DNA from: Candidatus Kaiserbacteria bacterium
Lineage (GTDB): Bacteria; Patescibacteria; Paceibacteria; UBA9973; UBA2103
NCBI GenBank assembly: GCA_016182485.1
Contig: JACPGH010000005.1
Span: forward strand, 111,953-175,952
Direction of reading: 5' to 3'
Length of the DNA: 64,000 nucleotides
Below, piece after piece: positions 8,365-16,775 of this stretch. Positions within the stretch are counted from its first letter, which is position 1; the number at the start of each line of letters is the position of its first letter. A program made the translations under genes and the position numbers. A model generated the notes under the pieces. It saw only the letters and a list, made by a program, of their open reading frames with translations. It was not told where the DNA came from and did no database searches.

Positions 8365-9116
8365 ACTTTAGCGGCTAAAGCACCCGCTTCTTTATCGAGC
8401 GTGCGGCGTACGTGCCATTCCTGGACCACGCCGGCGAGATTGGTCGTGATGAAATACAACGCCACCGCGCCGGAAGTCGTGTATGAGATGGTGCCGATGA
8501 GGAACGGGAAGACATACTTGAGCTGCATCCCCATCATCTTCTGGAAATCCCCTTGAAAGCCGCCCGTCCCGGGCGTCGGCTTCATCGTGCCGGAAAGGGC
8601 TGCTTGAGCCTGGAAAAATTGCGTTACCGCCGCGAGGACCGCCAGAACGAGGCTTTTGCCCGCGACTGAAATGAGGCCGAGAAATTGCAGAGAGACTAAT
8701 TGCGGCACGGGGGTGAAGGCGTAGAGGCGCGCGGCATTGATCGCCGGAAAGGGCTCGTAGAAGAAGACCCAGTAGAGAGCGAGCAGGATGGGGATCTGTA
8801 TGAAAAGCGTCAAAATGCTCGCGAACGGGTTTACGCGCGCTTCGCGATAAAGCGCGAGCGTCTGCACCGCTTCTTTTTCCTTATCTCCCTTATGTTTCTC
8901 CTTGAGCTCTTTGAGGCGCGGCTCGAGCTCTTTCATCGCGCGCTGGGTGCGGGCGGCGGAGAGCGAGAAGGGAAGTAAGACGAGCCGGATAACGATAGTG
9001 ACAAGGATAATGGCCACGCCCACGTCGCCGTTCGGAATTACCGCTACGAGCGCGACCAGGGCGTTGTAAATCGGATTATAGAAAACCGCGTGGAAGAACG
9101 TTGAGACCCAGGCCAT
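8361..9116 (-). CDS. yidC: Membrane protein insertase YidC
   Basis: YidC inserts proteins into the cytoplasmic membrane. The 251 residues are of the short type without a periplasmic domain. The opening FYNPIYNALVALVAVIP, the amphipathic loop RTQRAMKELEPRLKELKEKH and the later YFITTNLAGVVQEW are conserved. It is the third gene of the classic rpmH-rnpA-yidC group next to dnaA. A TACTAT box (minus strand, 9128-9123) lies 6 bases before the ATG, so yidC may also be transcribed separately as a leaderless mRNA. The expected arginine in the first helix region is seen in VIRLVLLPF. Confidence 0.93.
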   Translation of the reverse strand: MAWVSTFFHAVFYNPIYNALVALVAVIPNGDVGVAIILVTIVIRLVLLPFSLSAARTQRAMKELEPRLKELKEKHKGDKEKEAVQTLALYREARVNPFASILTLFIQIPILLALYWVFFYEPFPAINAARLYAFTPVPQLVSLQFLGLISVAGKSLVLAVLAAVTQFFQAQAALSGTMKPTPGTGGFQGDFQKMMGMQLKYVFPFLIGTISYTTSGAVALYFITTNLAGVVQEWHVRRTLDKEAGALAAKV

Positions 9117-9131
9117 CTCGCTATAGTACGG

Positions 9132-9446
9132 TTAACGGTCGGTTTTTGAAAGCAGTCCTATCAATTCTGCCCGGATCTCGCTGGCCGTCATATCTAGAAC
9201 CGAGGCTTTTGGGTAGATCAAAAGGGAAGGGGGCAGGGCAGAGAGCGCGCGGAGAGCTCCCAGGACTCGACGTTTGAGGCGGTGGCGAGTGACTGAGAGC
9301 CGGGCGGTCTTTTTAGGGACGATGACGGCATAGCCTGTGGCTCCTCTGGGCACTATGACTTGGAAATGCGCGGAGGAGAGCCTCAAGGCGCCTTTAATAG
9401 CCTTGGGGAAGGCGGTTCTCGAGAGCCGCTGGCTCCTGGGGAACAC
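9132..9446 (-). CDS. rnpA: Ribonuclease P protein component
   Basis: RnpA assists the RNase P RNA in trimming 5' leaders from tRNA precursors. The 104 residues begin MFPRSQRLSRTAFPKAIKG, the family's N-terminal R-L-x-x-x-x-F pattern. The RNA-binding motif appears as VTRHRLKRRVLGALR, close to the usual RNR motif. It starts 2 bases after the rpmH stop and is followed by yidC, the standard order at bacterial origins. The length is near the family norm. Confidence 0.9.
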   Translation of the reverse strand: MFPRSQRLSRTAFPKAIKGALRLSSAHFQVIVPRGATGYAVIVPKKTARLSVTRHRLKRRVLGALRALSALPPSLLIYPKASVLDMTASEIRAELIGLLSKTDR

Positions 9447-9448
9447 GG

Positions 9449-9583
9449 TTAGACCGCGAGGCGCGTGCGCCCCGCGCGGCGGCGACGGCGGACGATCTTC
9501 CTGCCAGAGCTGGTCTCTGCCCGCGCGCGAAAGCCGTGGGTTCGGGCGCGTTTACGCTTCTTGGGTTGGTAGGTGAAAGACAT
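9449..9583 (-). CDS. rpmH: 50S ribosomal protein bL34
   Basis: This 44-residue gene is short and easily missed. It reads MSFTYQPKKRKRARTHGFRA, then RAETSSGRKIVRRRRRAGR and a short tail, which is the bL34 pattern (TYQPxxRKRxRxHGFxxR, GRxVLxxRRxKGR). It lies directly upstream of rnpA on the same strand and divergent from dnaA, the expected place. No clear -10 box abuts its ATG. Confidence 0.95.
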   Translation of the reverse strand: MSFTYQPKKRKRARTHGFRARAETSSGRKIVRRRRRAGRTRLAV

Positions 9584-9665
9584 TGTTGAGTCAAGACGCT
9601 GCTATGCACACGATAGTAACAGGTTTTAAACAAATTGCCACAGTGTTGCTTTTCCCGAGCCAGCG

Positions 9666-9671
9666 TATAAT
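9666..9671 (+). promoter_or_regulatory. TATAAT -10 box of dnaA
   Basis: A consensus TATAAT ends 7 bases before the ATG at 9679. This predicts a leaderless dnaA mRNA and rules out the upstream ATG at 9604 and the TTG at 9583. Confidence 0.7.
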
Positions 9672-9678
9672 CCAGGCA

Positions 9679-11034
9679 ATGGATCGAAGCAATCCGAGAG
9701 AACTCTGGGAATACACGCTGACCCAAGTAGAGCTCTCGATATCTCCCGCTAACTTCAACACCTGGTTCCGCAACAGTTTCATACACAAAATAGGAGAGGA
9801 CGGCGTTATTTATATAGGAATCCCTAGTCAATTCTTTAAGGATTGGTATTTGAAAAAGTTCCATACTCTTCTCTTAAAGATTTTCCGAGATATCTCGTTT
9901 GAGTTCCGGAATATCGAGTACGTCATCGTGAAGGACGAGCGGCGCAAGGCCGCGCCCCGGGAGACAAAAAGCGTCCCGGGGGCCATGGAACTCCCGCTCA
10001 ACGAGTTCTACATCAACAAAAGCGACAATTTGAACCCGCGCTACACCTTCGATACGTTCGTCATCGGGTCGTTCAACAGCCTTGCTTACGCGGCCGCTCA
10101 AGCGGCGCTTGAGCATCCCGGCATAATCTACAACCCGCTCTTTGTCTACGGGGATACCGGCCGCGGCAAAACGCATCTTATCCAGGCAATCGGCAATCAT
10201 TTTAAAAAGCAGTACCCGGGCCGCAAGGTCTATTATCTGACATCCGAAAAATTCACGGTCGATTACACCGACTCCGTGCAGGCGGGGACTGCGAATCGTT
10301 TTAAAGACAAATATCGCCAATACGATCTTCTTATCATGGACGATGTGCAGTTCCTGTCGAAAAAAGAGAAGACCGAGGAGGAGCTTTTCCATCTATTCAA
10401 CGCGCTTCACGACGCGAATAAACAGATTATTTTTTCCTCAGACAGGTCGCCGGCCGCTATCCCAGATATCGCCGAGCGCCTGAAGGGCCGTCTAGCGAGC
10501 GGAATGACTGTAGATATAGGCGAACCGGATCCTGAGTCGCGCATGGCCATTATCCGCAAGAAATCAGCCTCGCACGGCATCCTCCTCTCGGAGGAGGTTG
10601 TAGAGTACGTCGCGACCTCGGTATCCGGCTCGATTCGCGAGCTTGAAGGGATGGTAAATAGCATAATTTGCCATGCGCAGGCGCGGGGCTCTACGCCAAA
10701 CATCTCGGAAGTGCGGCAGTCAATCCGTTCTTTCATGCGGCCGCAGAAGAACATATCAGTGAAGAATGTCGTCGACCGGGTCGCTAGTTTCTATGGTATC
10801 GATGAAGAAAGCATCTATGAGAAGACCCGCCGGAGAGAAGTGGTGCGCCCGCGACAGGTCATCATGTACCTGTTGCGGGAAGATTTCAGTATTTCGTACC
10901 CGACTATCGGCACGAAGATAGGCGGGCGCGATCATACGACGGTTATCCACTCCTGTGAAAAAATAAAAAAAGAAATCGTGGTGGATAACGAGCTCGCAAA
11001 AGAGATTCAGAACATACGCACCCTTCTCGTATGA
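9679..11034 (+). CDS. dnaA: Chromosomal replication initiator DnaA
   Basis: DnaA binds DnaA boxes and opens the origin. The 451 residues show domain I (ELWEYTLTQVELSISPANFN), a short linker, the AAA+ domain with Walker A GDTGRGKTHLI and Walker B LLIMDDVQFL, and the C-terminal domain IV with the signature GGRDHTTVIHSCEKI. I start at 9679 because TATAAT at 9666-9671 leaves no room for a longer mRNA and domain I begins there. The Walker A has Arg in place of the usual Leu (GxxGxGKT is kept). dnaN follows after 112 bases. Confidence 0.97.
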   Translation: MDRSNPRELWEYTLTQVELSISPANFNTWFRNSFIHKIGEDGVIYIGIPSQFFKDWYLKKFHTLLLKIFRDISFEFRNIEYVIVKDERRKAAPRETKSVPGAMELPLNEFYINKSDNLNPRYTFDTFVIGSFNSLAYAAAQAALEHPGIIYNPLFVYGDTGRGKTHLIQAIGNHFKKQYPGRKVYYLTSEKFTVDYTDSVQAGTANRFKDKYRQYDLLIMDDVQFLSKKEKTEEELFHLFNALHDANKQIIFSSDRSPAAIPDIAERLKGRLASGMTVDIGEPDPESRMAIIRKKSASHGILLSEEVVEYVATSVSGSIRELEGMVNSIICHAQARGSTPNISEVRQSIRSFMRPQKNISVKNVVDRVASFYGIDEESIYEKTRRREVVRPRQVIMYLLREDFSISYPTIGTKIGGRDHTTVIHSCEKIKKEIVVDNELAKEIQNIRTLLV

Positions 11035-11146
11035 ACACCTTCTCGGACTTTTCCACTCGTTCTGAATTATCGCCCACTGCTTTCTACCTAGTCCTTGCTG
11101 TATTTTTTGAACTTATACACCTATCCCCACTCCTAATAAATTCCGT
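11035..11146. other. dnaA-dnaN spacer, possible origin of replication
   Basis: This AT-rich 112-base gap holds three degenerate DnaA-box-like 9-mers: TTTTCCACT (about 11048), TTATACACC (about 11112) and CTATCCCCA (about 11121). A T-rich run lies at 11101-11107. The other candidate, the 95-base rpmH-dnaA gap, has only TTGCCACAG. The assignment is tentative. Confidence 0.3.
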
Positions 11147-12247
11147 ATGAATATTTCAATAAATAAAAAGATATTCTCTGAGGCTGTGCATAAAGCTTCC
11201 AGATTCTCCGAGCGCAAGACCGGAACACTGCCAATCCTTTCTTCCATCCTCATTCTCTCAAGCGATGAGGGGATCAAAATGCGTGCGACTAATTTAGAGA
11301 TCGGCATCGATCTGAAAGTCGAAGGAGAATCTAAATCGCACGGGGTCGCGGCAGTTCCTGCGACCGTCCTCGGACAGATCGCCGGTTCCTTAAGCGGAGA
11401 CGGGAATGTAACCCTGGAACATACCGGAGAGCTAGTGTCGTTCAATAGCGGGACTGGCAAGAGCCTTATAAAGACCATTCCGTACGAAGATTTCCCCTCG
11501 ATCCCGTTTCCAGAAAATCCTAAGAACAGGATAGTATTACCGGGAGTCCTTCTCCAATCCCTCCTGTCTTCTATAGTCTCGTGCGCCTCTGCTTCTACGG
11601 TCCGTCCCGAATTGGCGAGCGTTTATCTCTCTGTAGAAGGCGGGGTCCTGACGGCGGTAGCGACTGATTCTTTTCGTTTAGCGGAGAAGAAGGTGCCGTT
11701 GTCGCAAAAAGGCACTCAAGGGAAATTCCTAATTCCTGCCAAGAACGCGGCGGATATTGCGCAGACGCTTCCGGACGAGGATGTGATAGTCTCTTTCGAC
11801 GAACATCAGGTAGCGTTCGTGAGTACTAAGGGAATGATAGTGTCGCGCCTCACGAACGCCACCTATCCGGATTACCGGCAGATCATACCCAAGGAATCAA
11901 TCGTAGAAGCAAGTGTCCTTCGGAAGGATTTTGAATTGGCGCTCAAGCGCAGCAGTATTTTTTCGGATTCGTTCCAGAAGGTGAAATTGACGTTCGATCC
12001 GAAGAAGAACGCACTCTCTCTTTACTCACGCAACGCCGATATCGGAGAATCCACGGAAACGCTTCCGGCAAAAGTCGAAGGGAACGCGCTTGAAATATCC
12101 TTTAATCACCATTATCTCTCGGCGGCTCTGGGGCTCACGCAAGCCGAAAGCCTCTCCTTCTGCGCGGCCGGCCCCGGCCGCCCGCTCATCATCAAAGGCC
12201 TCGGCGACACATCTCTTCTGTATCTCGTCTCCCCGATGAATCAATGA
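11147..12247 (+). CDS. dnaN: DNA polymerase III beta subunit (sliding clamp)
   Basis: DnaN is the ring that tethers the replicative polymerase to DNA. The 366 residues contain the three clamp repeats, with ERKTGTLPILSSILI near residue 20, VATDSFRLAEKKV in the second repeat, and the C-terminal YLVSPM motif that ends most clamps. Family length is about 365. It lies downstream of dnaA as in most bacteria. A TAATAA at 11134-11139 is a weak candidate for a leaderless -10 box. Confidence 0.95.
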   Translation: MNISINKKIFSEAVHKASRFSERKTGTLPILSSILILSSDEGIKMRATNLEIGIDLKVEGESKSHGVAAVPATVLGQIAGSLSGDGNVTLEHTGELVSFNSGTGKSLIKTIPYEDFPSIPFPENPKNRIVLPGVLLQSLLSSIVSCASASTVRPELASVYLSVEGGVLTAVATDSFRLAEKKVPLSQKGTQGKFLIPAKNAADIAQTLPDEDVIVSFDEHQVAFVSTKGMIVSRLTNATYPDYRQIIPKESIVEASVLRKDFELALKRSSIFSDSFQKVKLTFDPKKNALSLYSRNADIGESTETLPAKVEGNALEISFNHHYLSAALGLTQAESLSFCAAGPGRPLIIKGLGDTSLLYLVSPMNQ

Positions 12248-12310
12248 GTATGAAGTCGGTTGTAATTTGCGGGAGTCGCCGTCATATCAACTCCGGAAGA
12301 GTTAATACCT

Positions 12311-12674
12311 ATGAAAATAATTCTCGGTTCATCCTCAAAATATCGAAAGCGAGTTTTGGAAGAAAATGGATACAAGTTCGGGATAATGATTCCGGACATA
12401 GACGAAAAGAAAATAAGAACCGAGGATCCTTACGAATTGCCTCTAATGATCGCTGAAGCTAAAGCGGCTGCACTCATTCCGAAAATTCCCGACCCAGCTC
12501 TCTTGATCACTTCAGATCAAATCGTCGTTTGTGATAGGCAGGTGTATGAAAAACCACAAACGGAAGAAGAAGCGAGATCCTTCCTTCAAAAATACAGTTC
12601 AGGATATCCTCGACAGCGTCATTGGCTTGCCCACAGATCTTCTTAAGAAGCTACTGGACGAAGTCGAGCCTTAG
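12311..12674 (+). pseudogene. maf: Maf nucleotide pyrophosphatase, internally deleted
   Basis: The first 95 codons read as a normal Maf/YhdE protein: MKIILGSSSKYRKRVLEENG, then LLITSDQIVVCD and KPQTEEEARSFLQKYS. The frame then breaks. From 12600, another frame encodes DSVIGLPTDLLKKLL, the usual C-terminal end of Maf, ending at 12674. About 80 central codons, including the part after the YSG motif, are missing. Maf removes non-canonical nucleotides and affects septum formation. With this deletion the gene is very probably inactive. Confidence 0.75.
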
Positions 12675-12681
12675 AGATTGT

Positions 12682-12710
12682 GAAGTAAAGAGGTTTGACC
12701 TCTTTACTTC
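12682..12710. terminator. Hairpin between maf remnant and penicillin-binding protein gene
   Basis: GAAGTAAAGAGGT (12682-12694) and ACCTCTTTACTTC (12698-12710) form a perfect 13-base stem with a TTG loop. It could end transcription from both convergent genes; its right arm overlaps the stop codon of the minus-strand gene. Confidence 0.6.
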
Positions 12711-14886
12711 AGGGCGCCGCGGTCGTAGTCGTGCCAACGGAAGCCGCGTCAACAGAAAGCGGCACGGGGAGCATAACGCCGCCGGCGAAGAGGTCCGGGC
12801 GCGCGGCGTACCACGCCGACACCGCATATTCCCAATAATTGAACTGCGGATCTGCCCAAGGGTTGTCCGGAGAAGGCCCTTGCGGATCGTTCTTATTCAC
12901 CCAATAAAGCTCGCTGTGGGGAACTACCTGCCCCTGTGCATCGGGGATGCGCCAGTCGCCCCGCAGCATCGGCGGCACGGAGGCATAGATAGGACTGGGC
13001 TCGCCGAAATAGGCAGGCGGATATTTCGAGAGAGCATAGGACATCGCCTCTTTCCACATCGGCGCCGCGATGAGCCCGGCGAGCGATTTAGCCGGCGTGT
13101 TGTCGTTGTTGCCTACCCACACGCCGATAGCAATTGAGGGCGTGAAGCCCACGGTCCAGGCATCGCGGGAGTTGTCCGTAGTACCGGTTTTGACGGCGAC
13201 TTCATGTCCGGGGATGTCGAGCACGCCTCCCGGCCGATATTCGGGGATGCGCGCGATCGGGTCGGAGAGCATTGCCGAGATATCCCGCGCGATGTTCTGC
13301 GGAACGACCTGGACCGGCTGCTGCGTATACTTCGCGAGCACATTCCCCTGCGCGTCCGTGACCTCAAGGATTCCGGTCGGCTTGTTTAAGACGCCGTCGT
13401 TGCCGAAAACGCTAAATGCGCCGACGAGATCGAGAAGCCGTACTTCGCCGCCGCCGAGGACAAGCGTAAGCCCGTATTGGCTCGCGTTGCCGAGCGTCGT
13501 AAGCCCGAAGGATTTGGCGAGGTTGACCGCCTCCGTTATCCCGGCCATATAGAGCACCTTGATGGCAGGAATGTTGATGGACTGCGCGAGCGCCGTCTCG
13601 AAGGTCATCGGACCGCGGTGCGCGTTGTCGTAGTTCTTCGGCGCGTAGCAGGGATAGGTGTTGTTGAACGTATCCGAGGGATTGCAGGCCGTGGAAAATT
13701 GCGTCGGCACGTCGAAGACCACCGTATTGCGCGTAAATCCGCGCATGAGCGCGAGCGCATAAATAAACGGCTTCATGGTGGAACCGGGCTGGCGCAGCGC
13801 GAGGGTAGCGTTGTATTGCCCGTCTATCTCCTTGTCAAAGAAATAGCGGGAACCTACCATCGCAAGGATTTGTCCCGTCGCGGGCTCGACCGCGGCAAGA
13901 GCCGCGTTTTTGGCGCCGCCATTGGCCTGATTCTTTAGCGCGGTCTTATTCGTGATCTCCTCCGCTTTCACTTGCAGGTCCGCGTCGAGCGTCGTCGTTA
14001 CTTTGAGGCCGGACATAAGGGCGTTAGGCCCGTACATCTCCTCGAGCTGACCCAGAATATAAAATACGAAATGAGGGGCAATGATGGCATTTTTTCCGGT
14101 GGTAGAGAAAGCGATGTCCTCGGCTTTCGCGGCCGCGAGAGCCGCGTCGTCGATGAAGCCAAGCGCGCGCATACGCTCAAGAACGACATCCCGGCGCGCA
14201 TCGAGCTCCGCTCGATGCGCGCCATAAGGCGAGAAGTAGCTCGGCGCCTGGATCATGGCGGCGAGGTACGCCGCCTGAGCGGGGGAGAGATCTTTTGCGC
14301 TTATGCCGAAGTACGCTTCAGAAGCGGCCTCGATGCCGTAGAGCGTGCCGCCGTACGGGATGTCATTCAGATAGGCTTCGAGGATCTGGTCCTTCGCGTA
14401 CATCTGCTCGAGCTTGATCGCGAGGACTAGCTCCTGGATCTTGCGCGTGAAGCTCTTCTTGTTGGTGAGGAGAACATTCTTCACCACCTGCTGGGTTATG
14501 GTCGAGCCGCCCTGCGAGAGACTTCCGCCGAGAATGTCAGCGATGATGGCCCGGATTATCGAGGTGATACGAATGCCGCCGTGCTGATAGAAGCTCGAGT
14601 CCTCGATCGCAATGGTGGCCTGAATGGCGTTCGGGGAGATGTCCGCTAAAGGAACGATCTCCCGTTTCGCGTCCCGGTTGTAGTCATAGAGAAGCACTTG
14701 CCCGGTGCGGTCATAGATCTTAGTGGACTGGTCTACCTGCCGGGACGCGAAGGAATTGATGTCGGGCGTCGAGGTAAGCGCCACGTCGAGAAGCATGATG
14801 CCGGCGAGAAGGAAGCCGCAGCCGAGCAGTACCAATATAGAAACGACGACCGTATGTCGTTTCGGCATACGCATTGGGAAACGCAT
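12709..14886 (-). CDS. Class A penicillin-binding protein (PBP1A type)
   Basis: This bifunctional enzyme polymerises and cross-links peptidoglycan at the cell surface. The 725 residues show a membrane anchor (about 11-33), a GT51 glycosyltransferase with EDSSFYQHGG and SQGGSTITQQVVKN, and a transpeptidase with the SxxK motif GSTMKPF, SxN as SIN, and KTGTT near residue 565. The length is normal. A TAACAT box (minus strand, 14898-14893) is 6 bases before the ATG and overlaps the stop codon of the small gene upstream, so the mRNA should be leaderless. Confidence 0.95.
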   Translation of the reverse strand: MRFPMRMPKRHTVVVSILVLLGCGFLLAGIMLLDVALTSTPDINSFASRQVDQSTKIYDRTGQVLLYDYNRDAKREIVPLADISPNAIQATIAIEDSSFYQHGGIRITSIIRAIIADILGGSLSQGGSTITQQVVKNVLLTNKKSFTRKIQELVLAIKLEQMYAKDQILEAYLNDIPYGGTLYGIEAASEAYFGISAKDLSPAQAAYLAAMIQAPSYFSPYGAHRAELDARRDVVLERMRALGFIDDAALAAAKAEDIAFSTTGKNAIIAPHFVFYILGQLEEMYGPNALMSGLKVTTTLDADLQVKAEEITNKTALKNQANGGAKNAALAAVEPATGQILAMVGSRYFFDKEIDGQYNATLALRQPGSTMKPFIYALALMRGFTRNTVVFDVPTQFSTACNPSDTFNNTYPCYAPKNYDNAHRGPMTFETALAQSINIPAIKVLYMAGITEAVNLAKSFGLTTLGNASQYGLTLVLGGGEVRLLDLVGAFSVFGNDGVLNKPTGILEVTDAQGNVLAKYTQQPVQVVPQNIARDISAMLSDPIARIPEYRPGGVLDIPGHEVAVKTGTTDNSRDAWTVGFTPSIAIGVWVGNNDNTPAKSLAGLIAAPMWKEAMSYALSKYPPAYFGEPSPIYASVPPMLRGDWRIPDAQGQVVPHSELYWVNKNDPQGPSPDNPWADPQFNYWEYAVSAWYAARPDLFAGGVMLPVPLSVDAASVGTTTTAAP

Positions 14887-14895
14887 CGCCCTATG

Positions 14896-15012
14896 TTACC
14901 ATTCTTCCCTTTCGAGCTTGGCCCCGCCGTCTTCCCGAGGGTCAAATTCGTCTTCTTCAAGCCCCAATTCCTCGTCTTCTATATCCAAAACTTCTTTGTC
15001 ATCGTCGATCAT
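14896..15012 (-). CDS. Very acidic 38-residue protein
   Basis: This short reading frame lies directly upstream of the penicillin-binding protein gene. It encodes MIDDDKEVLDIEDEELGLEE followed by DEFDPREDGGAKLEREEW; more than 40% of residues are Asp or Glu. A TACATA sequence lies 7 bases before its ATG, fitting the leaderless pattern of this genome. Its stop codon overlaps the -10 box of the next gene. The function is unknown, and composition alone makes a chance frame possible. Confidence 0.5.
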   Translation of the reverse strand: MIDDDKEVLDIEDEELGLEEDEFDPREDGGAKLEREEW

Positions 15013-15077
15013 AGGGCTATATGTACCAAAAATCTTTTTCCGCGCAAGGGGGTCTCATTTAGCCTGGGGATAGAGGG

Positions 15078-15677
15078 CTAATGCGAGCGAGCTAGAGCGG
15101 TGATGCCGATCGCGATCGCGTCGAGTTCGTCGTCGAGGCGCTTCTTGCCGGCCGGCGGACGCGGAAGCGCGAGGAGTTTTGGGATCATCCGGGCGATCGC
15201 GGCTTTGTCCGCGTTGCCGTAGCCGGTGACGGCGCTCTTCACTTGCTGAGGGGAGCACTCAAGGACGGGAAGCGCGGCGGCGCCGGCCGCCGCGAGGATG
15301 GCGCCGCGCGCCTCCGCGACGCCGATGGCTGTCTTCTTGTTGATACTGAAAAAAAGCGTTTCGATAGCGAGCGAATTCGGCCGATACTTTTTGATGGCGC
15401 TTGTAACCGCTTGAGAAACGCGCGCGAGGCGGGTCGCGCGCGCGCCGGCGGCAGGCACGACACAGCCGCTCATAAGGAGAGTCGGCCGGGATGGATCGCC
15501 CTCGACGACCGCGATGCCGCAACGGTCATATCCCGGGTCGATCGCGAGAACGCGGGAAATCGGCGACCGGGCGATTTGACGAGCCTTTGGGTCCGCATAC
15601 CGCGGCTCCGGGTTGCGAGGGCGCCGAGCCAAAGCTCTCGCAAATCGCTCGGTCGCCTCACTCTTGCGTGCTTTCAT
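15078..15677 (-). CDS. ruvC: Holliday junction resolvase RuvC
   Basis: RuvC cuts Holliday junctions bound by RuvAB. The 199-residue frame has an N-terminal extension of about 42 basic residues before the first catalytic motif LAIDPGYDRCGIAVVE. The second acidic motif is AIETLFFSINKKTA and the last is LDDELDAIAIGI. The overlap of about 20 bases with yebC suggests coupled translation. No internal ATG fits better, so the extension may be genuine. Confidence 0.92.
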   Translation of the reverse strand: MKARKSEATERFARALARRPRNPEPRYADPKARQIARSPISRVLAIDPGYDRCGIAVVEGDPSRPTLLMSGCVVPAAGARATRLARVSQAVTSAIKKYRPNSLAIETLFFSINKKTAIGVAEARGAILAAAGAAALPVLECSPQQVKSAVTGYGNADKAAIARMIPKLLALPRPPAGKKRLDDELDAIAIGITALARSH

Positions 15678-16212
15678 AGCCGCGCGCGTTCGTGAATACC
15701 TGCTGGACGTCTTCGTGGTCGTCGAGGGCGGTCAAGAGGGAGGAAAGTCCTTCCTCGTCTGCCCCCGATAGCTCAAAGAGGGGCTCGTTCGGCGTATATA
15801 AGCCCGAACCCTTCGTGAAAGCCCAGCTCGCGGCGCCCGGGCTCGCGAGCGCTACTCCGTGCTGCGAGAGCAGGTGTTTTATTTCTTGAGTGGTGCGATT
15901 TTTATTGTCCGTAAGTGCCTCGACTAAAATCGCAATACCGCCCGGGCCGTACGCCTCGTACAGGATTTGCTCCAGATCTCCGGAATCTTTAGAAATGCCT
16001 TTCGCGACGGCGCGCTCGATATTCTCTTTGGGCATGTTCGCCGCCTTCGCGCGGGCGATGACCGCCGCGAGCGCCGGCACCGTCACGGAGCCGCCCGCTT
16101 TCTTCGACTCCACCGTGAGCAGGCGCGCGAAGCGGGAAAAAACGCGGCTTCTCGCGGCGTCCGCCGCACCCTTCTGCCGTTTAATCTGCGCCCATTTGCT
16201 GTGTCCGGACAT
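15658..16212 (-). CDS. yebC: YebC/PmpR family protein
   Basis: The family is variously described as a transcriptional regulator or a translation factor acting on difficult peptides. The protein starts MSGHSKWAQIKRQKGAADAA, the family hallmark, followed by NMPKENIERAV and EAYGPGGIAILVEALTDNKN. At 184 residues it is shorter than the usual 240; the C-terminal domain is reduced. It is upstream of and overlaps ruvC, an arrangement common in bacteria. Confidence 0.92.
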   Translation of the reverse strand: MSGHSKWAQIKRQKGAADAARSRVFSRFARLLTVESKKAGGSVTVPALAAVIARAKAANMPKENIERAVAKGISKDSGDLEQILYEAYGPGGIAILVEALTDNKNRTTQEIKHLLSQHGVALASPGAASWAFTKGSGLYTPNEPLFELSGADEEGLSSLLTALDDHEDVQQVFTNARGYESTQE

Positions 16213-16261
16213 ACAAATAGTAAACAGTAAGCAGTTTGCAGTAGGCAGTCAGAAAATGCAA

Positions 16262-16468
16262 TTACAAATCCTCGGGCCGTATGTCAGCAGCTTTTAGTAT
16301 TTCGTGTAGAGTGCCCTTCGGCAAATCGCGAGTGTGAATCGGCACGCTAATGCGCCGGGCATCCCGAACAAAGATATGATGGCTCCCGGTGATGTGGTCA
16401 AGGACAAAACCATGCGCGACAAGGATCTTTGCGATTTGCTTGCCGGTCCGCGCCGGAAGTTTCGGCAT
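16262..16468 (-). CDS. hicA: HicA-type mRNA interferase toxin
   Basis: The 68 residues match HicA (YcfA-like, PF07927), a small double-stranded-RNA-binding-fold toxin that cleaves mRNA. GKQIAKILVAHGF, then the catalytic-histidine segment TGSHHIFVRD and VPIHTRDLPKGTLHEILK are the family blocks. It follows hicB by 1 base, the reverse of the hicA-first order in E. coli. A tract of short direct repeats built on CAGTAAGCAG/GCAGTAGGCAG follows at 16219-16251. Confidence 0.9.
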   Translation of the reverse strand: MPKLPARTGKQIAKILVAHGFVLDHITGSHHIFVRDARRISVPIHTRDLPKGTLHEILKAADIRPEDL

Positions 16469-16469
16469 A

Positions 16470-16712
16470 TCACGCGGCGACAGTGGTCATGGATATGATG
16501 TTGCCGGAATCGAGGCCGGGGATATGCTTGCCTGCCCGCCGTGCGCTTACGAGATAACCAGTAATCGCGTCTTCAGCCATTTTGTGCGCCTGCTCGACCG
16601 TTTTGCCGTAGGTGATGCAGCCCGGAAGAGAAGGAATGATAACCGTGTAACCACCCTCCGGCTCGGGACGGAGAATGGTCTGAAAGGAATATTTTTTCTG
16701 AGCGCGCTTCAT
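16470..16712 (-). CDS. hicB: HicB-type antitoxin
   Basis: The 80 residues carry the HicB_like fold with GGYTVIIPSLPGCITYGKT and EQAHKMAEDAITGYL. HicB neutralises HicA and usually represses the operon; no separate DNA-binding domain is visible here. A perfect TATAAT (minus strand, 16724-16719) lies 6 bases before the ATG, so the bicistronic mRNA should be leaderless. Confidence 0.9.
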   Translation of the reverse strand: MKRAQKKYSFQTILRPEPEGGYTVIIPSLPGCITYGKTVEQAHKMAEDAITGYLVSARRAGKHIPGLDSGNIISMTTVAA

Positions 16713-16718
16713 AATAAT

Positions 16719-16724
16719 ATTATA
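16719..16724 (-). promoter_or_regulatory. TATAAT -10 box of hicBA
   Basis: This is a consensus -10 hexamer 6 bases upstream of the hicB ATG and the clearest single example of the leaderless arrangement in the window. Confidence 0.75.
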
Positions 16725-16775
16725 TCATACCCGATTCATTTTTAGCATCCCGTGAGCATCTTTTGCCGTGGCTGT

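Noticed and set aside
16213..16261. CRISPR-like or origin-type repeat near hicA (CAGTAAGCAG, GCAGTAGGCAG)
   Set aside because: There are only a few short imperfect units with no spacers. It is a simple degenerate repeat.
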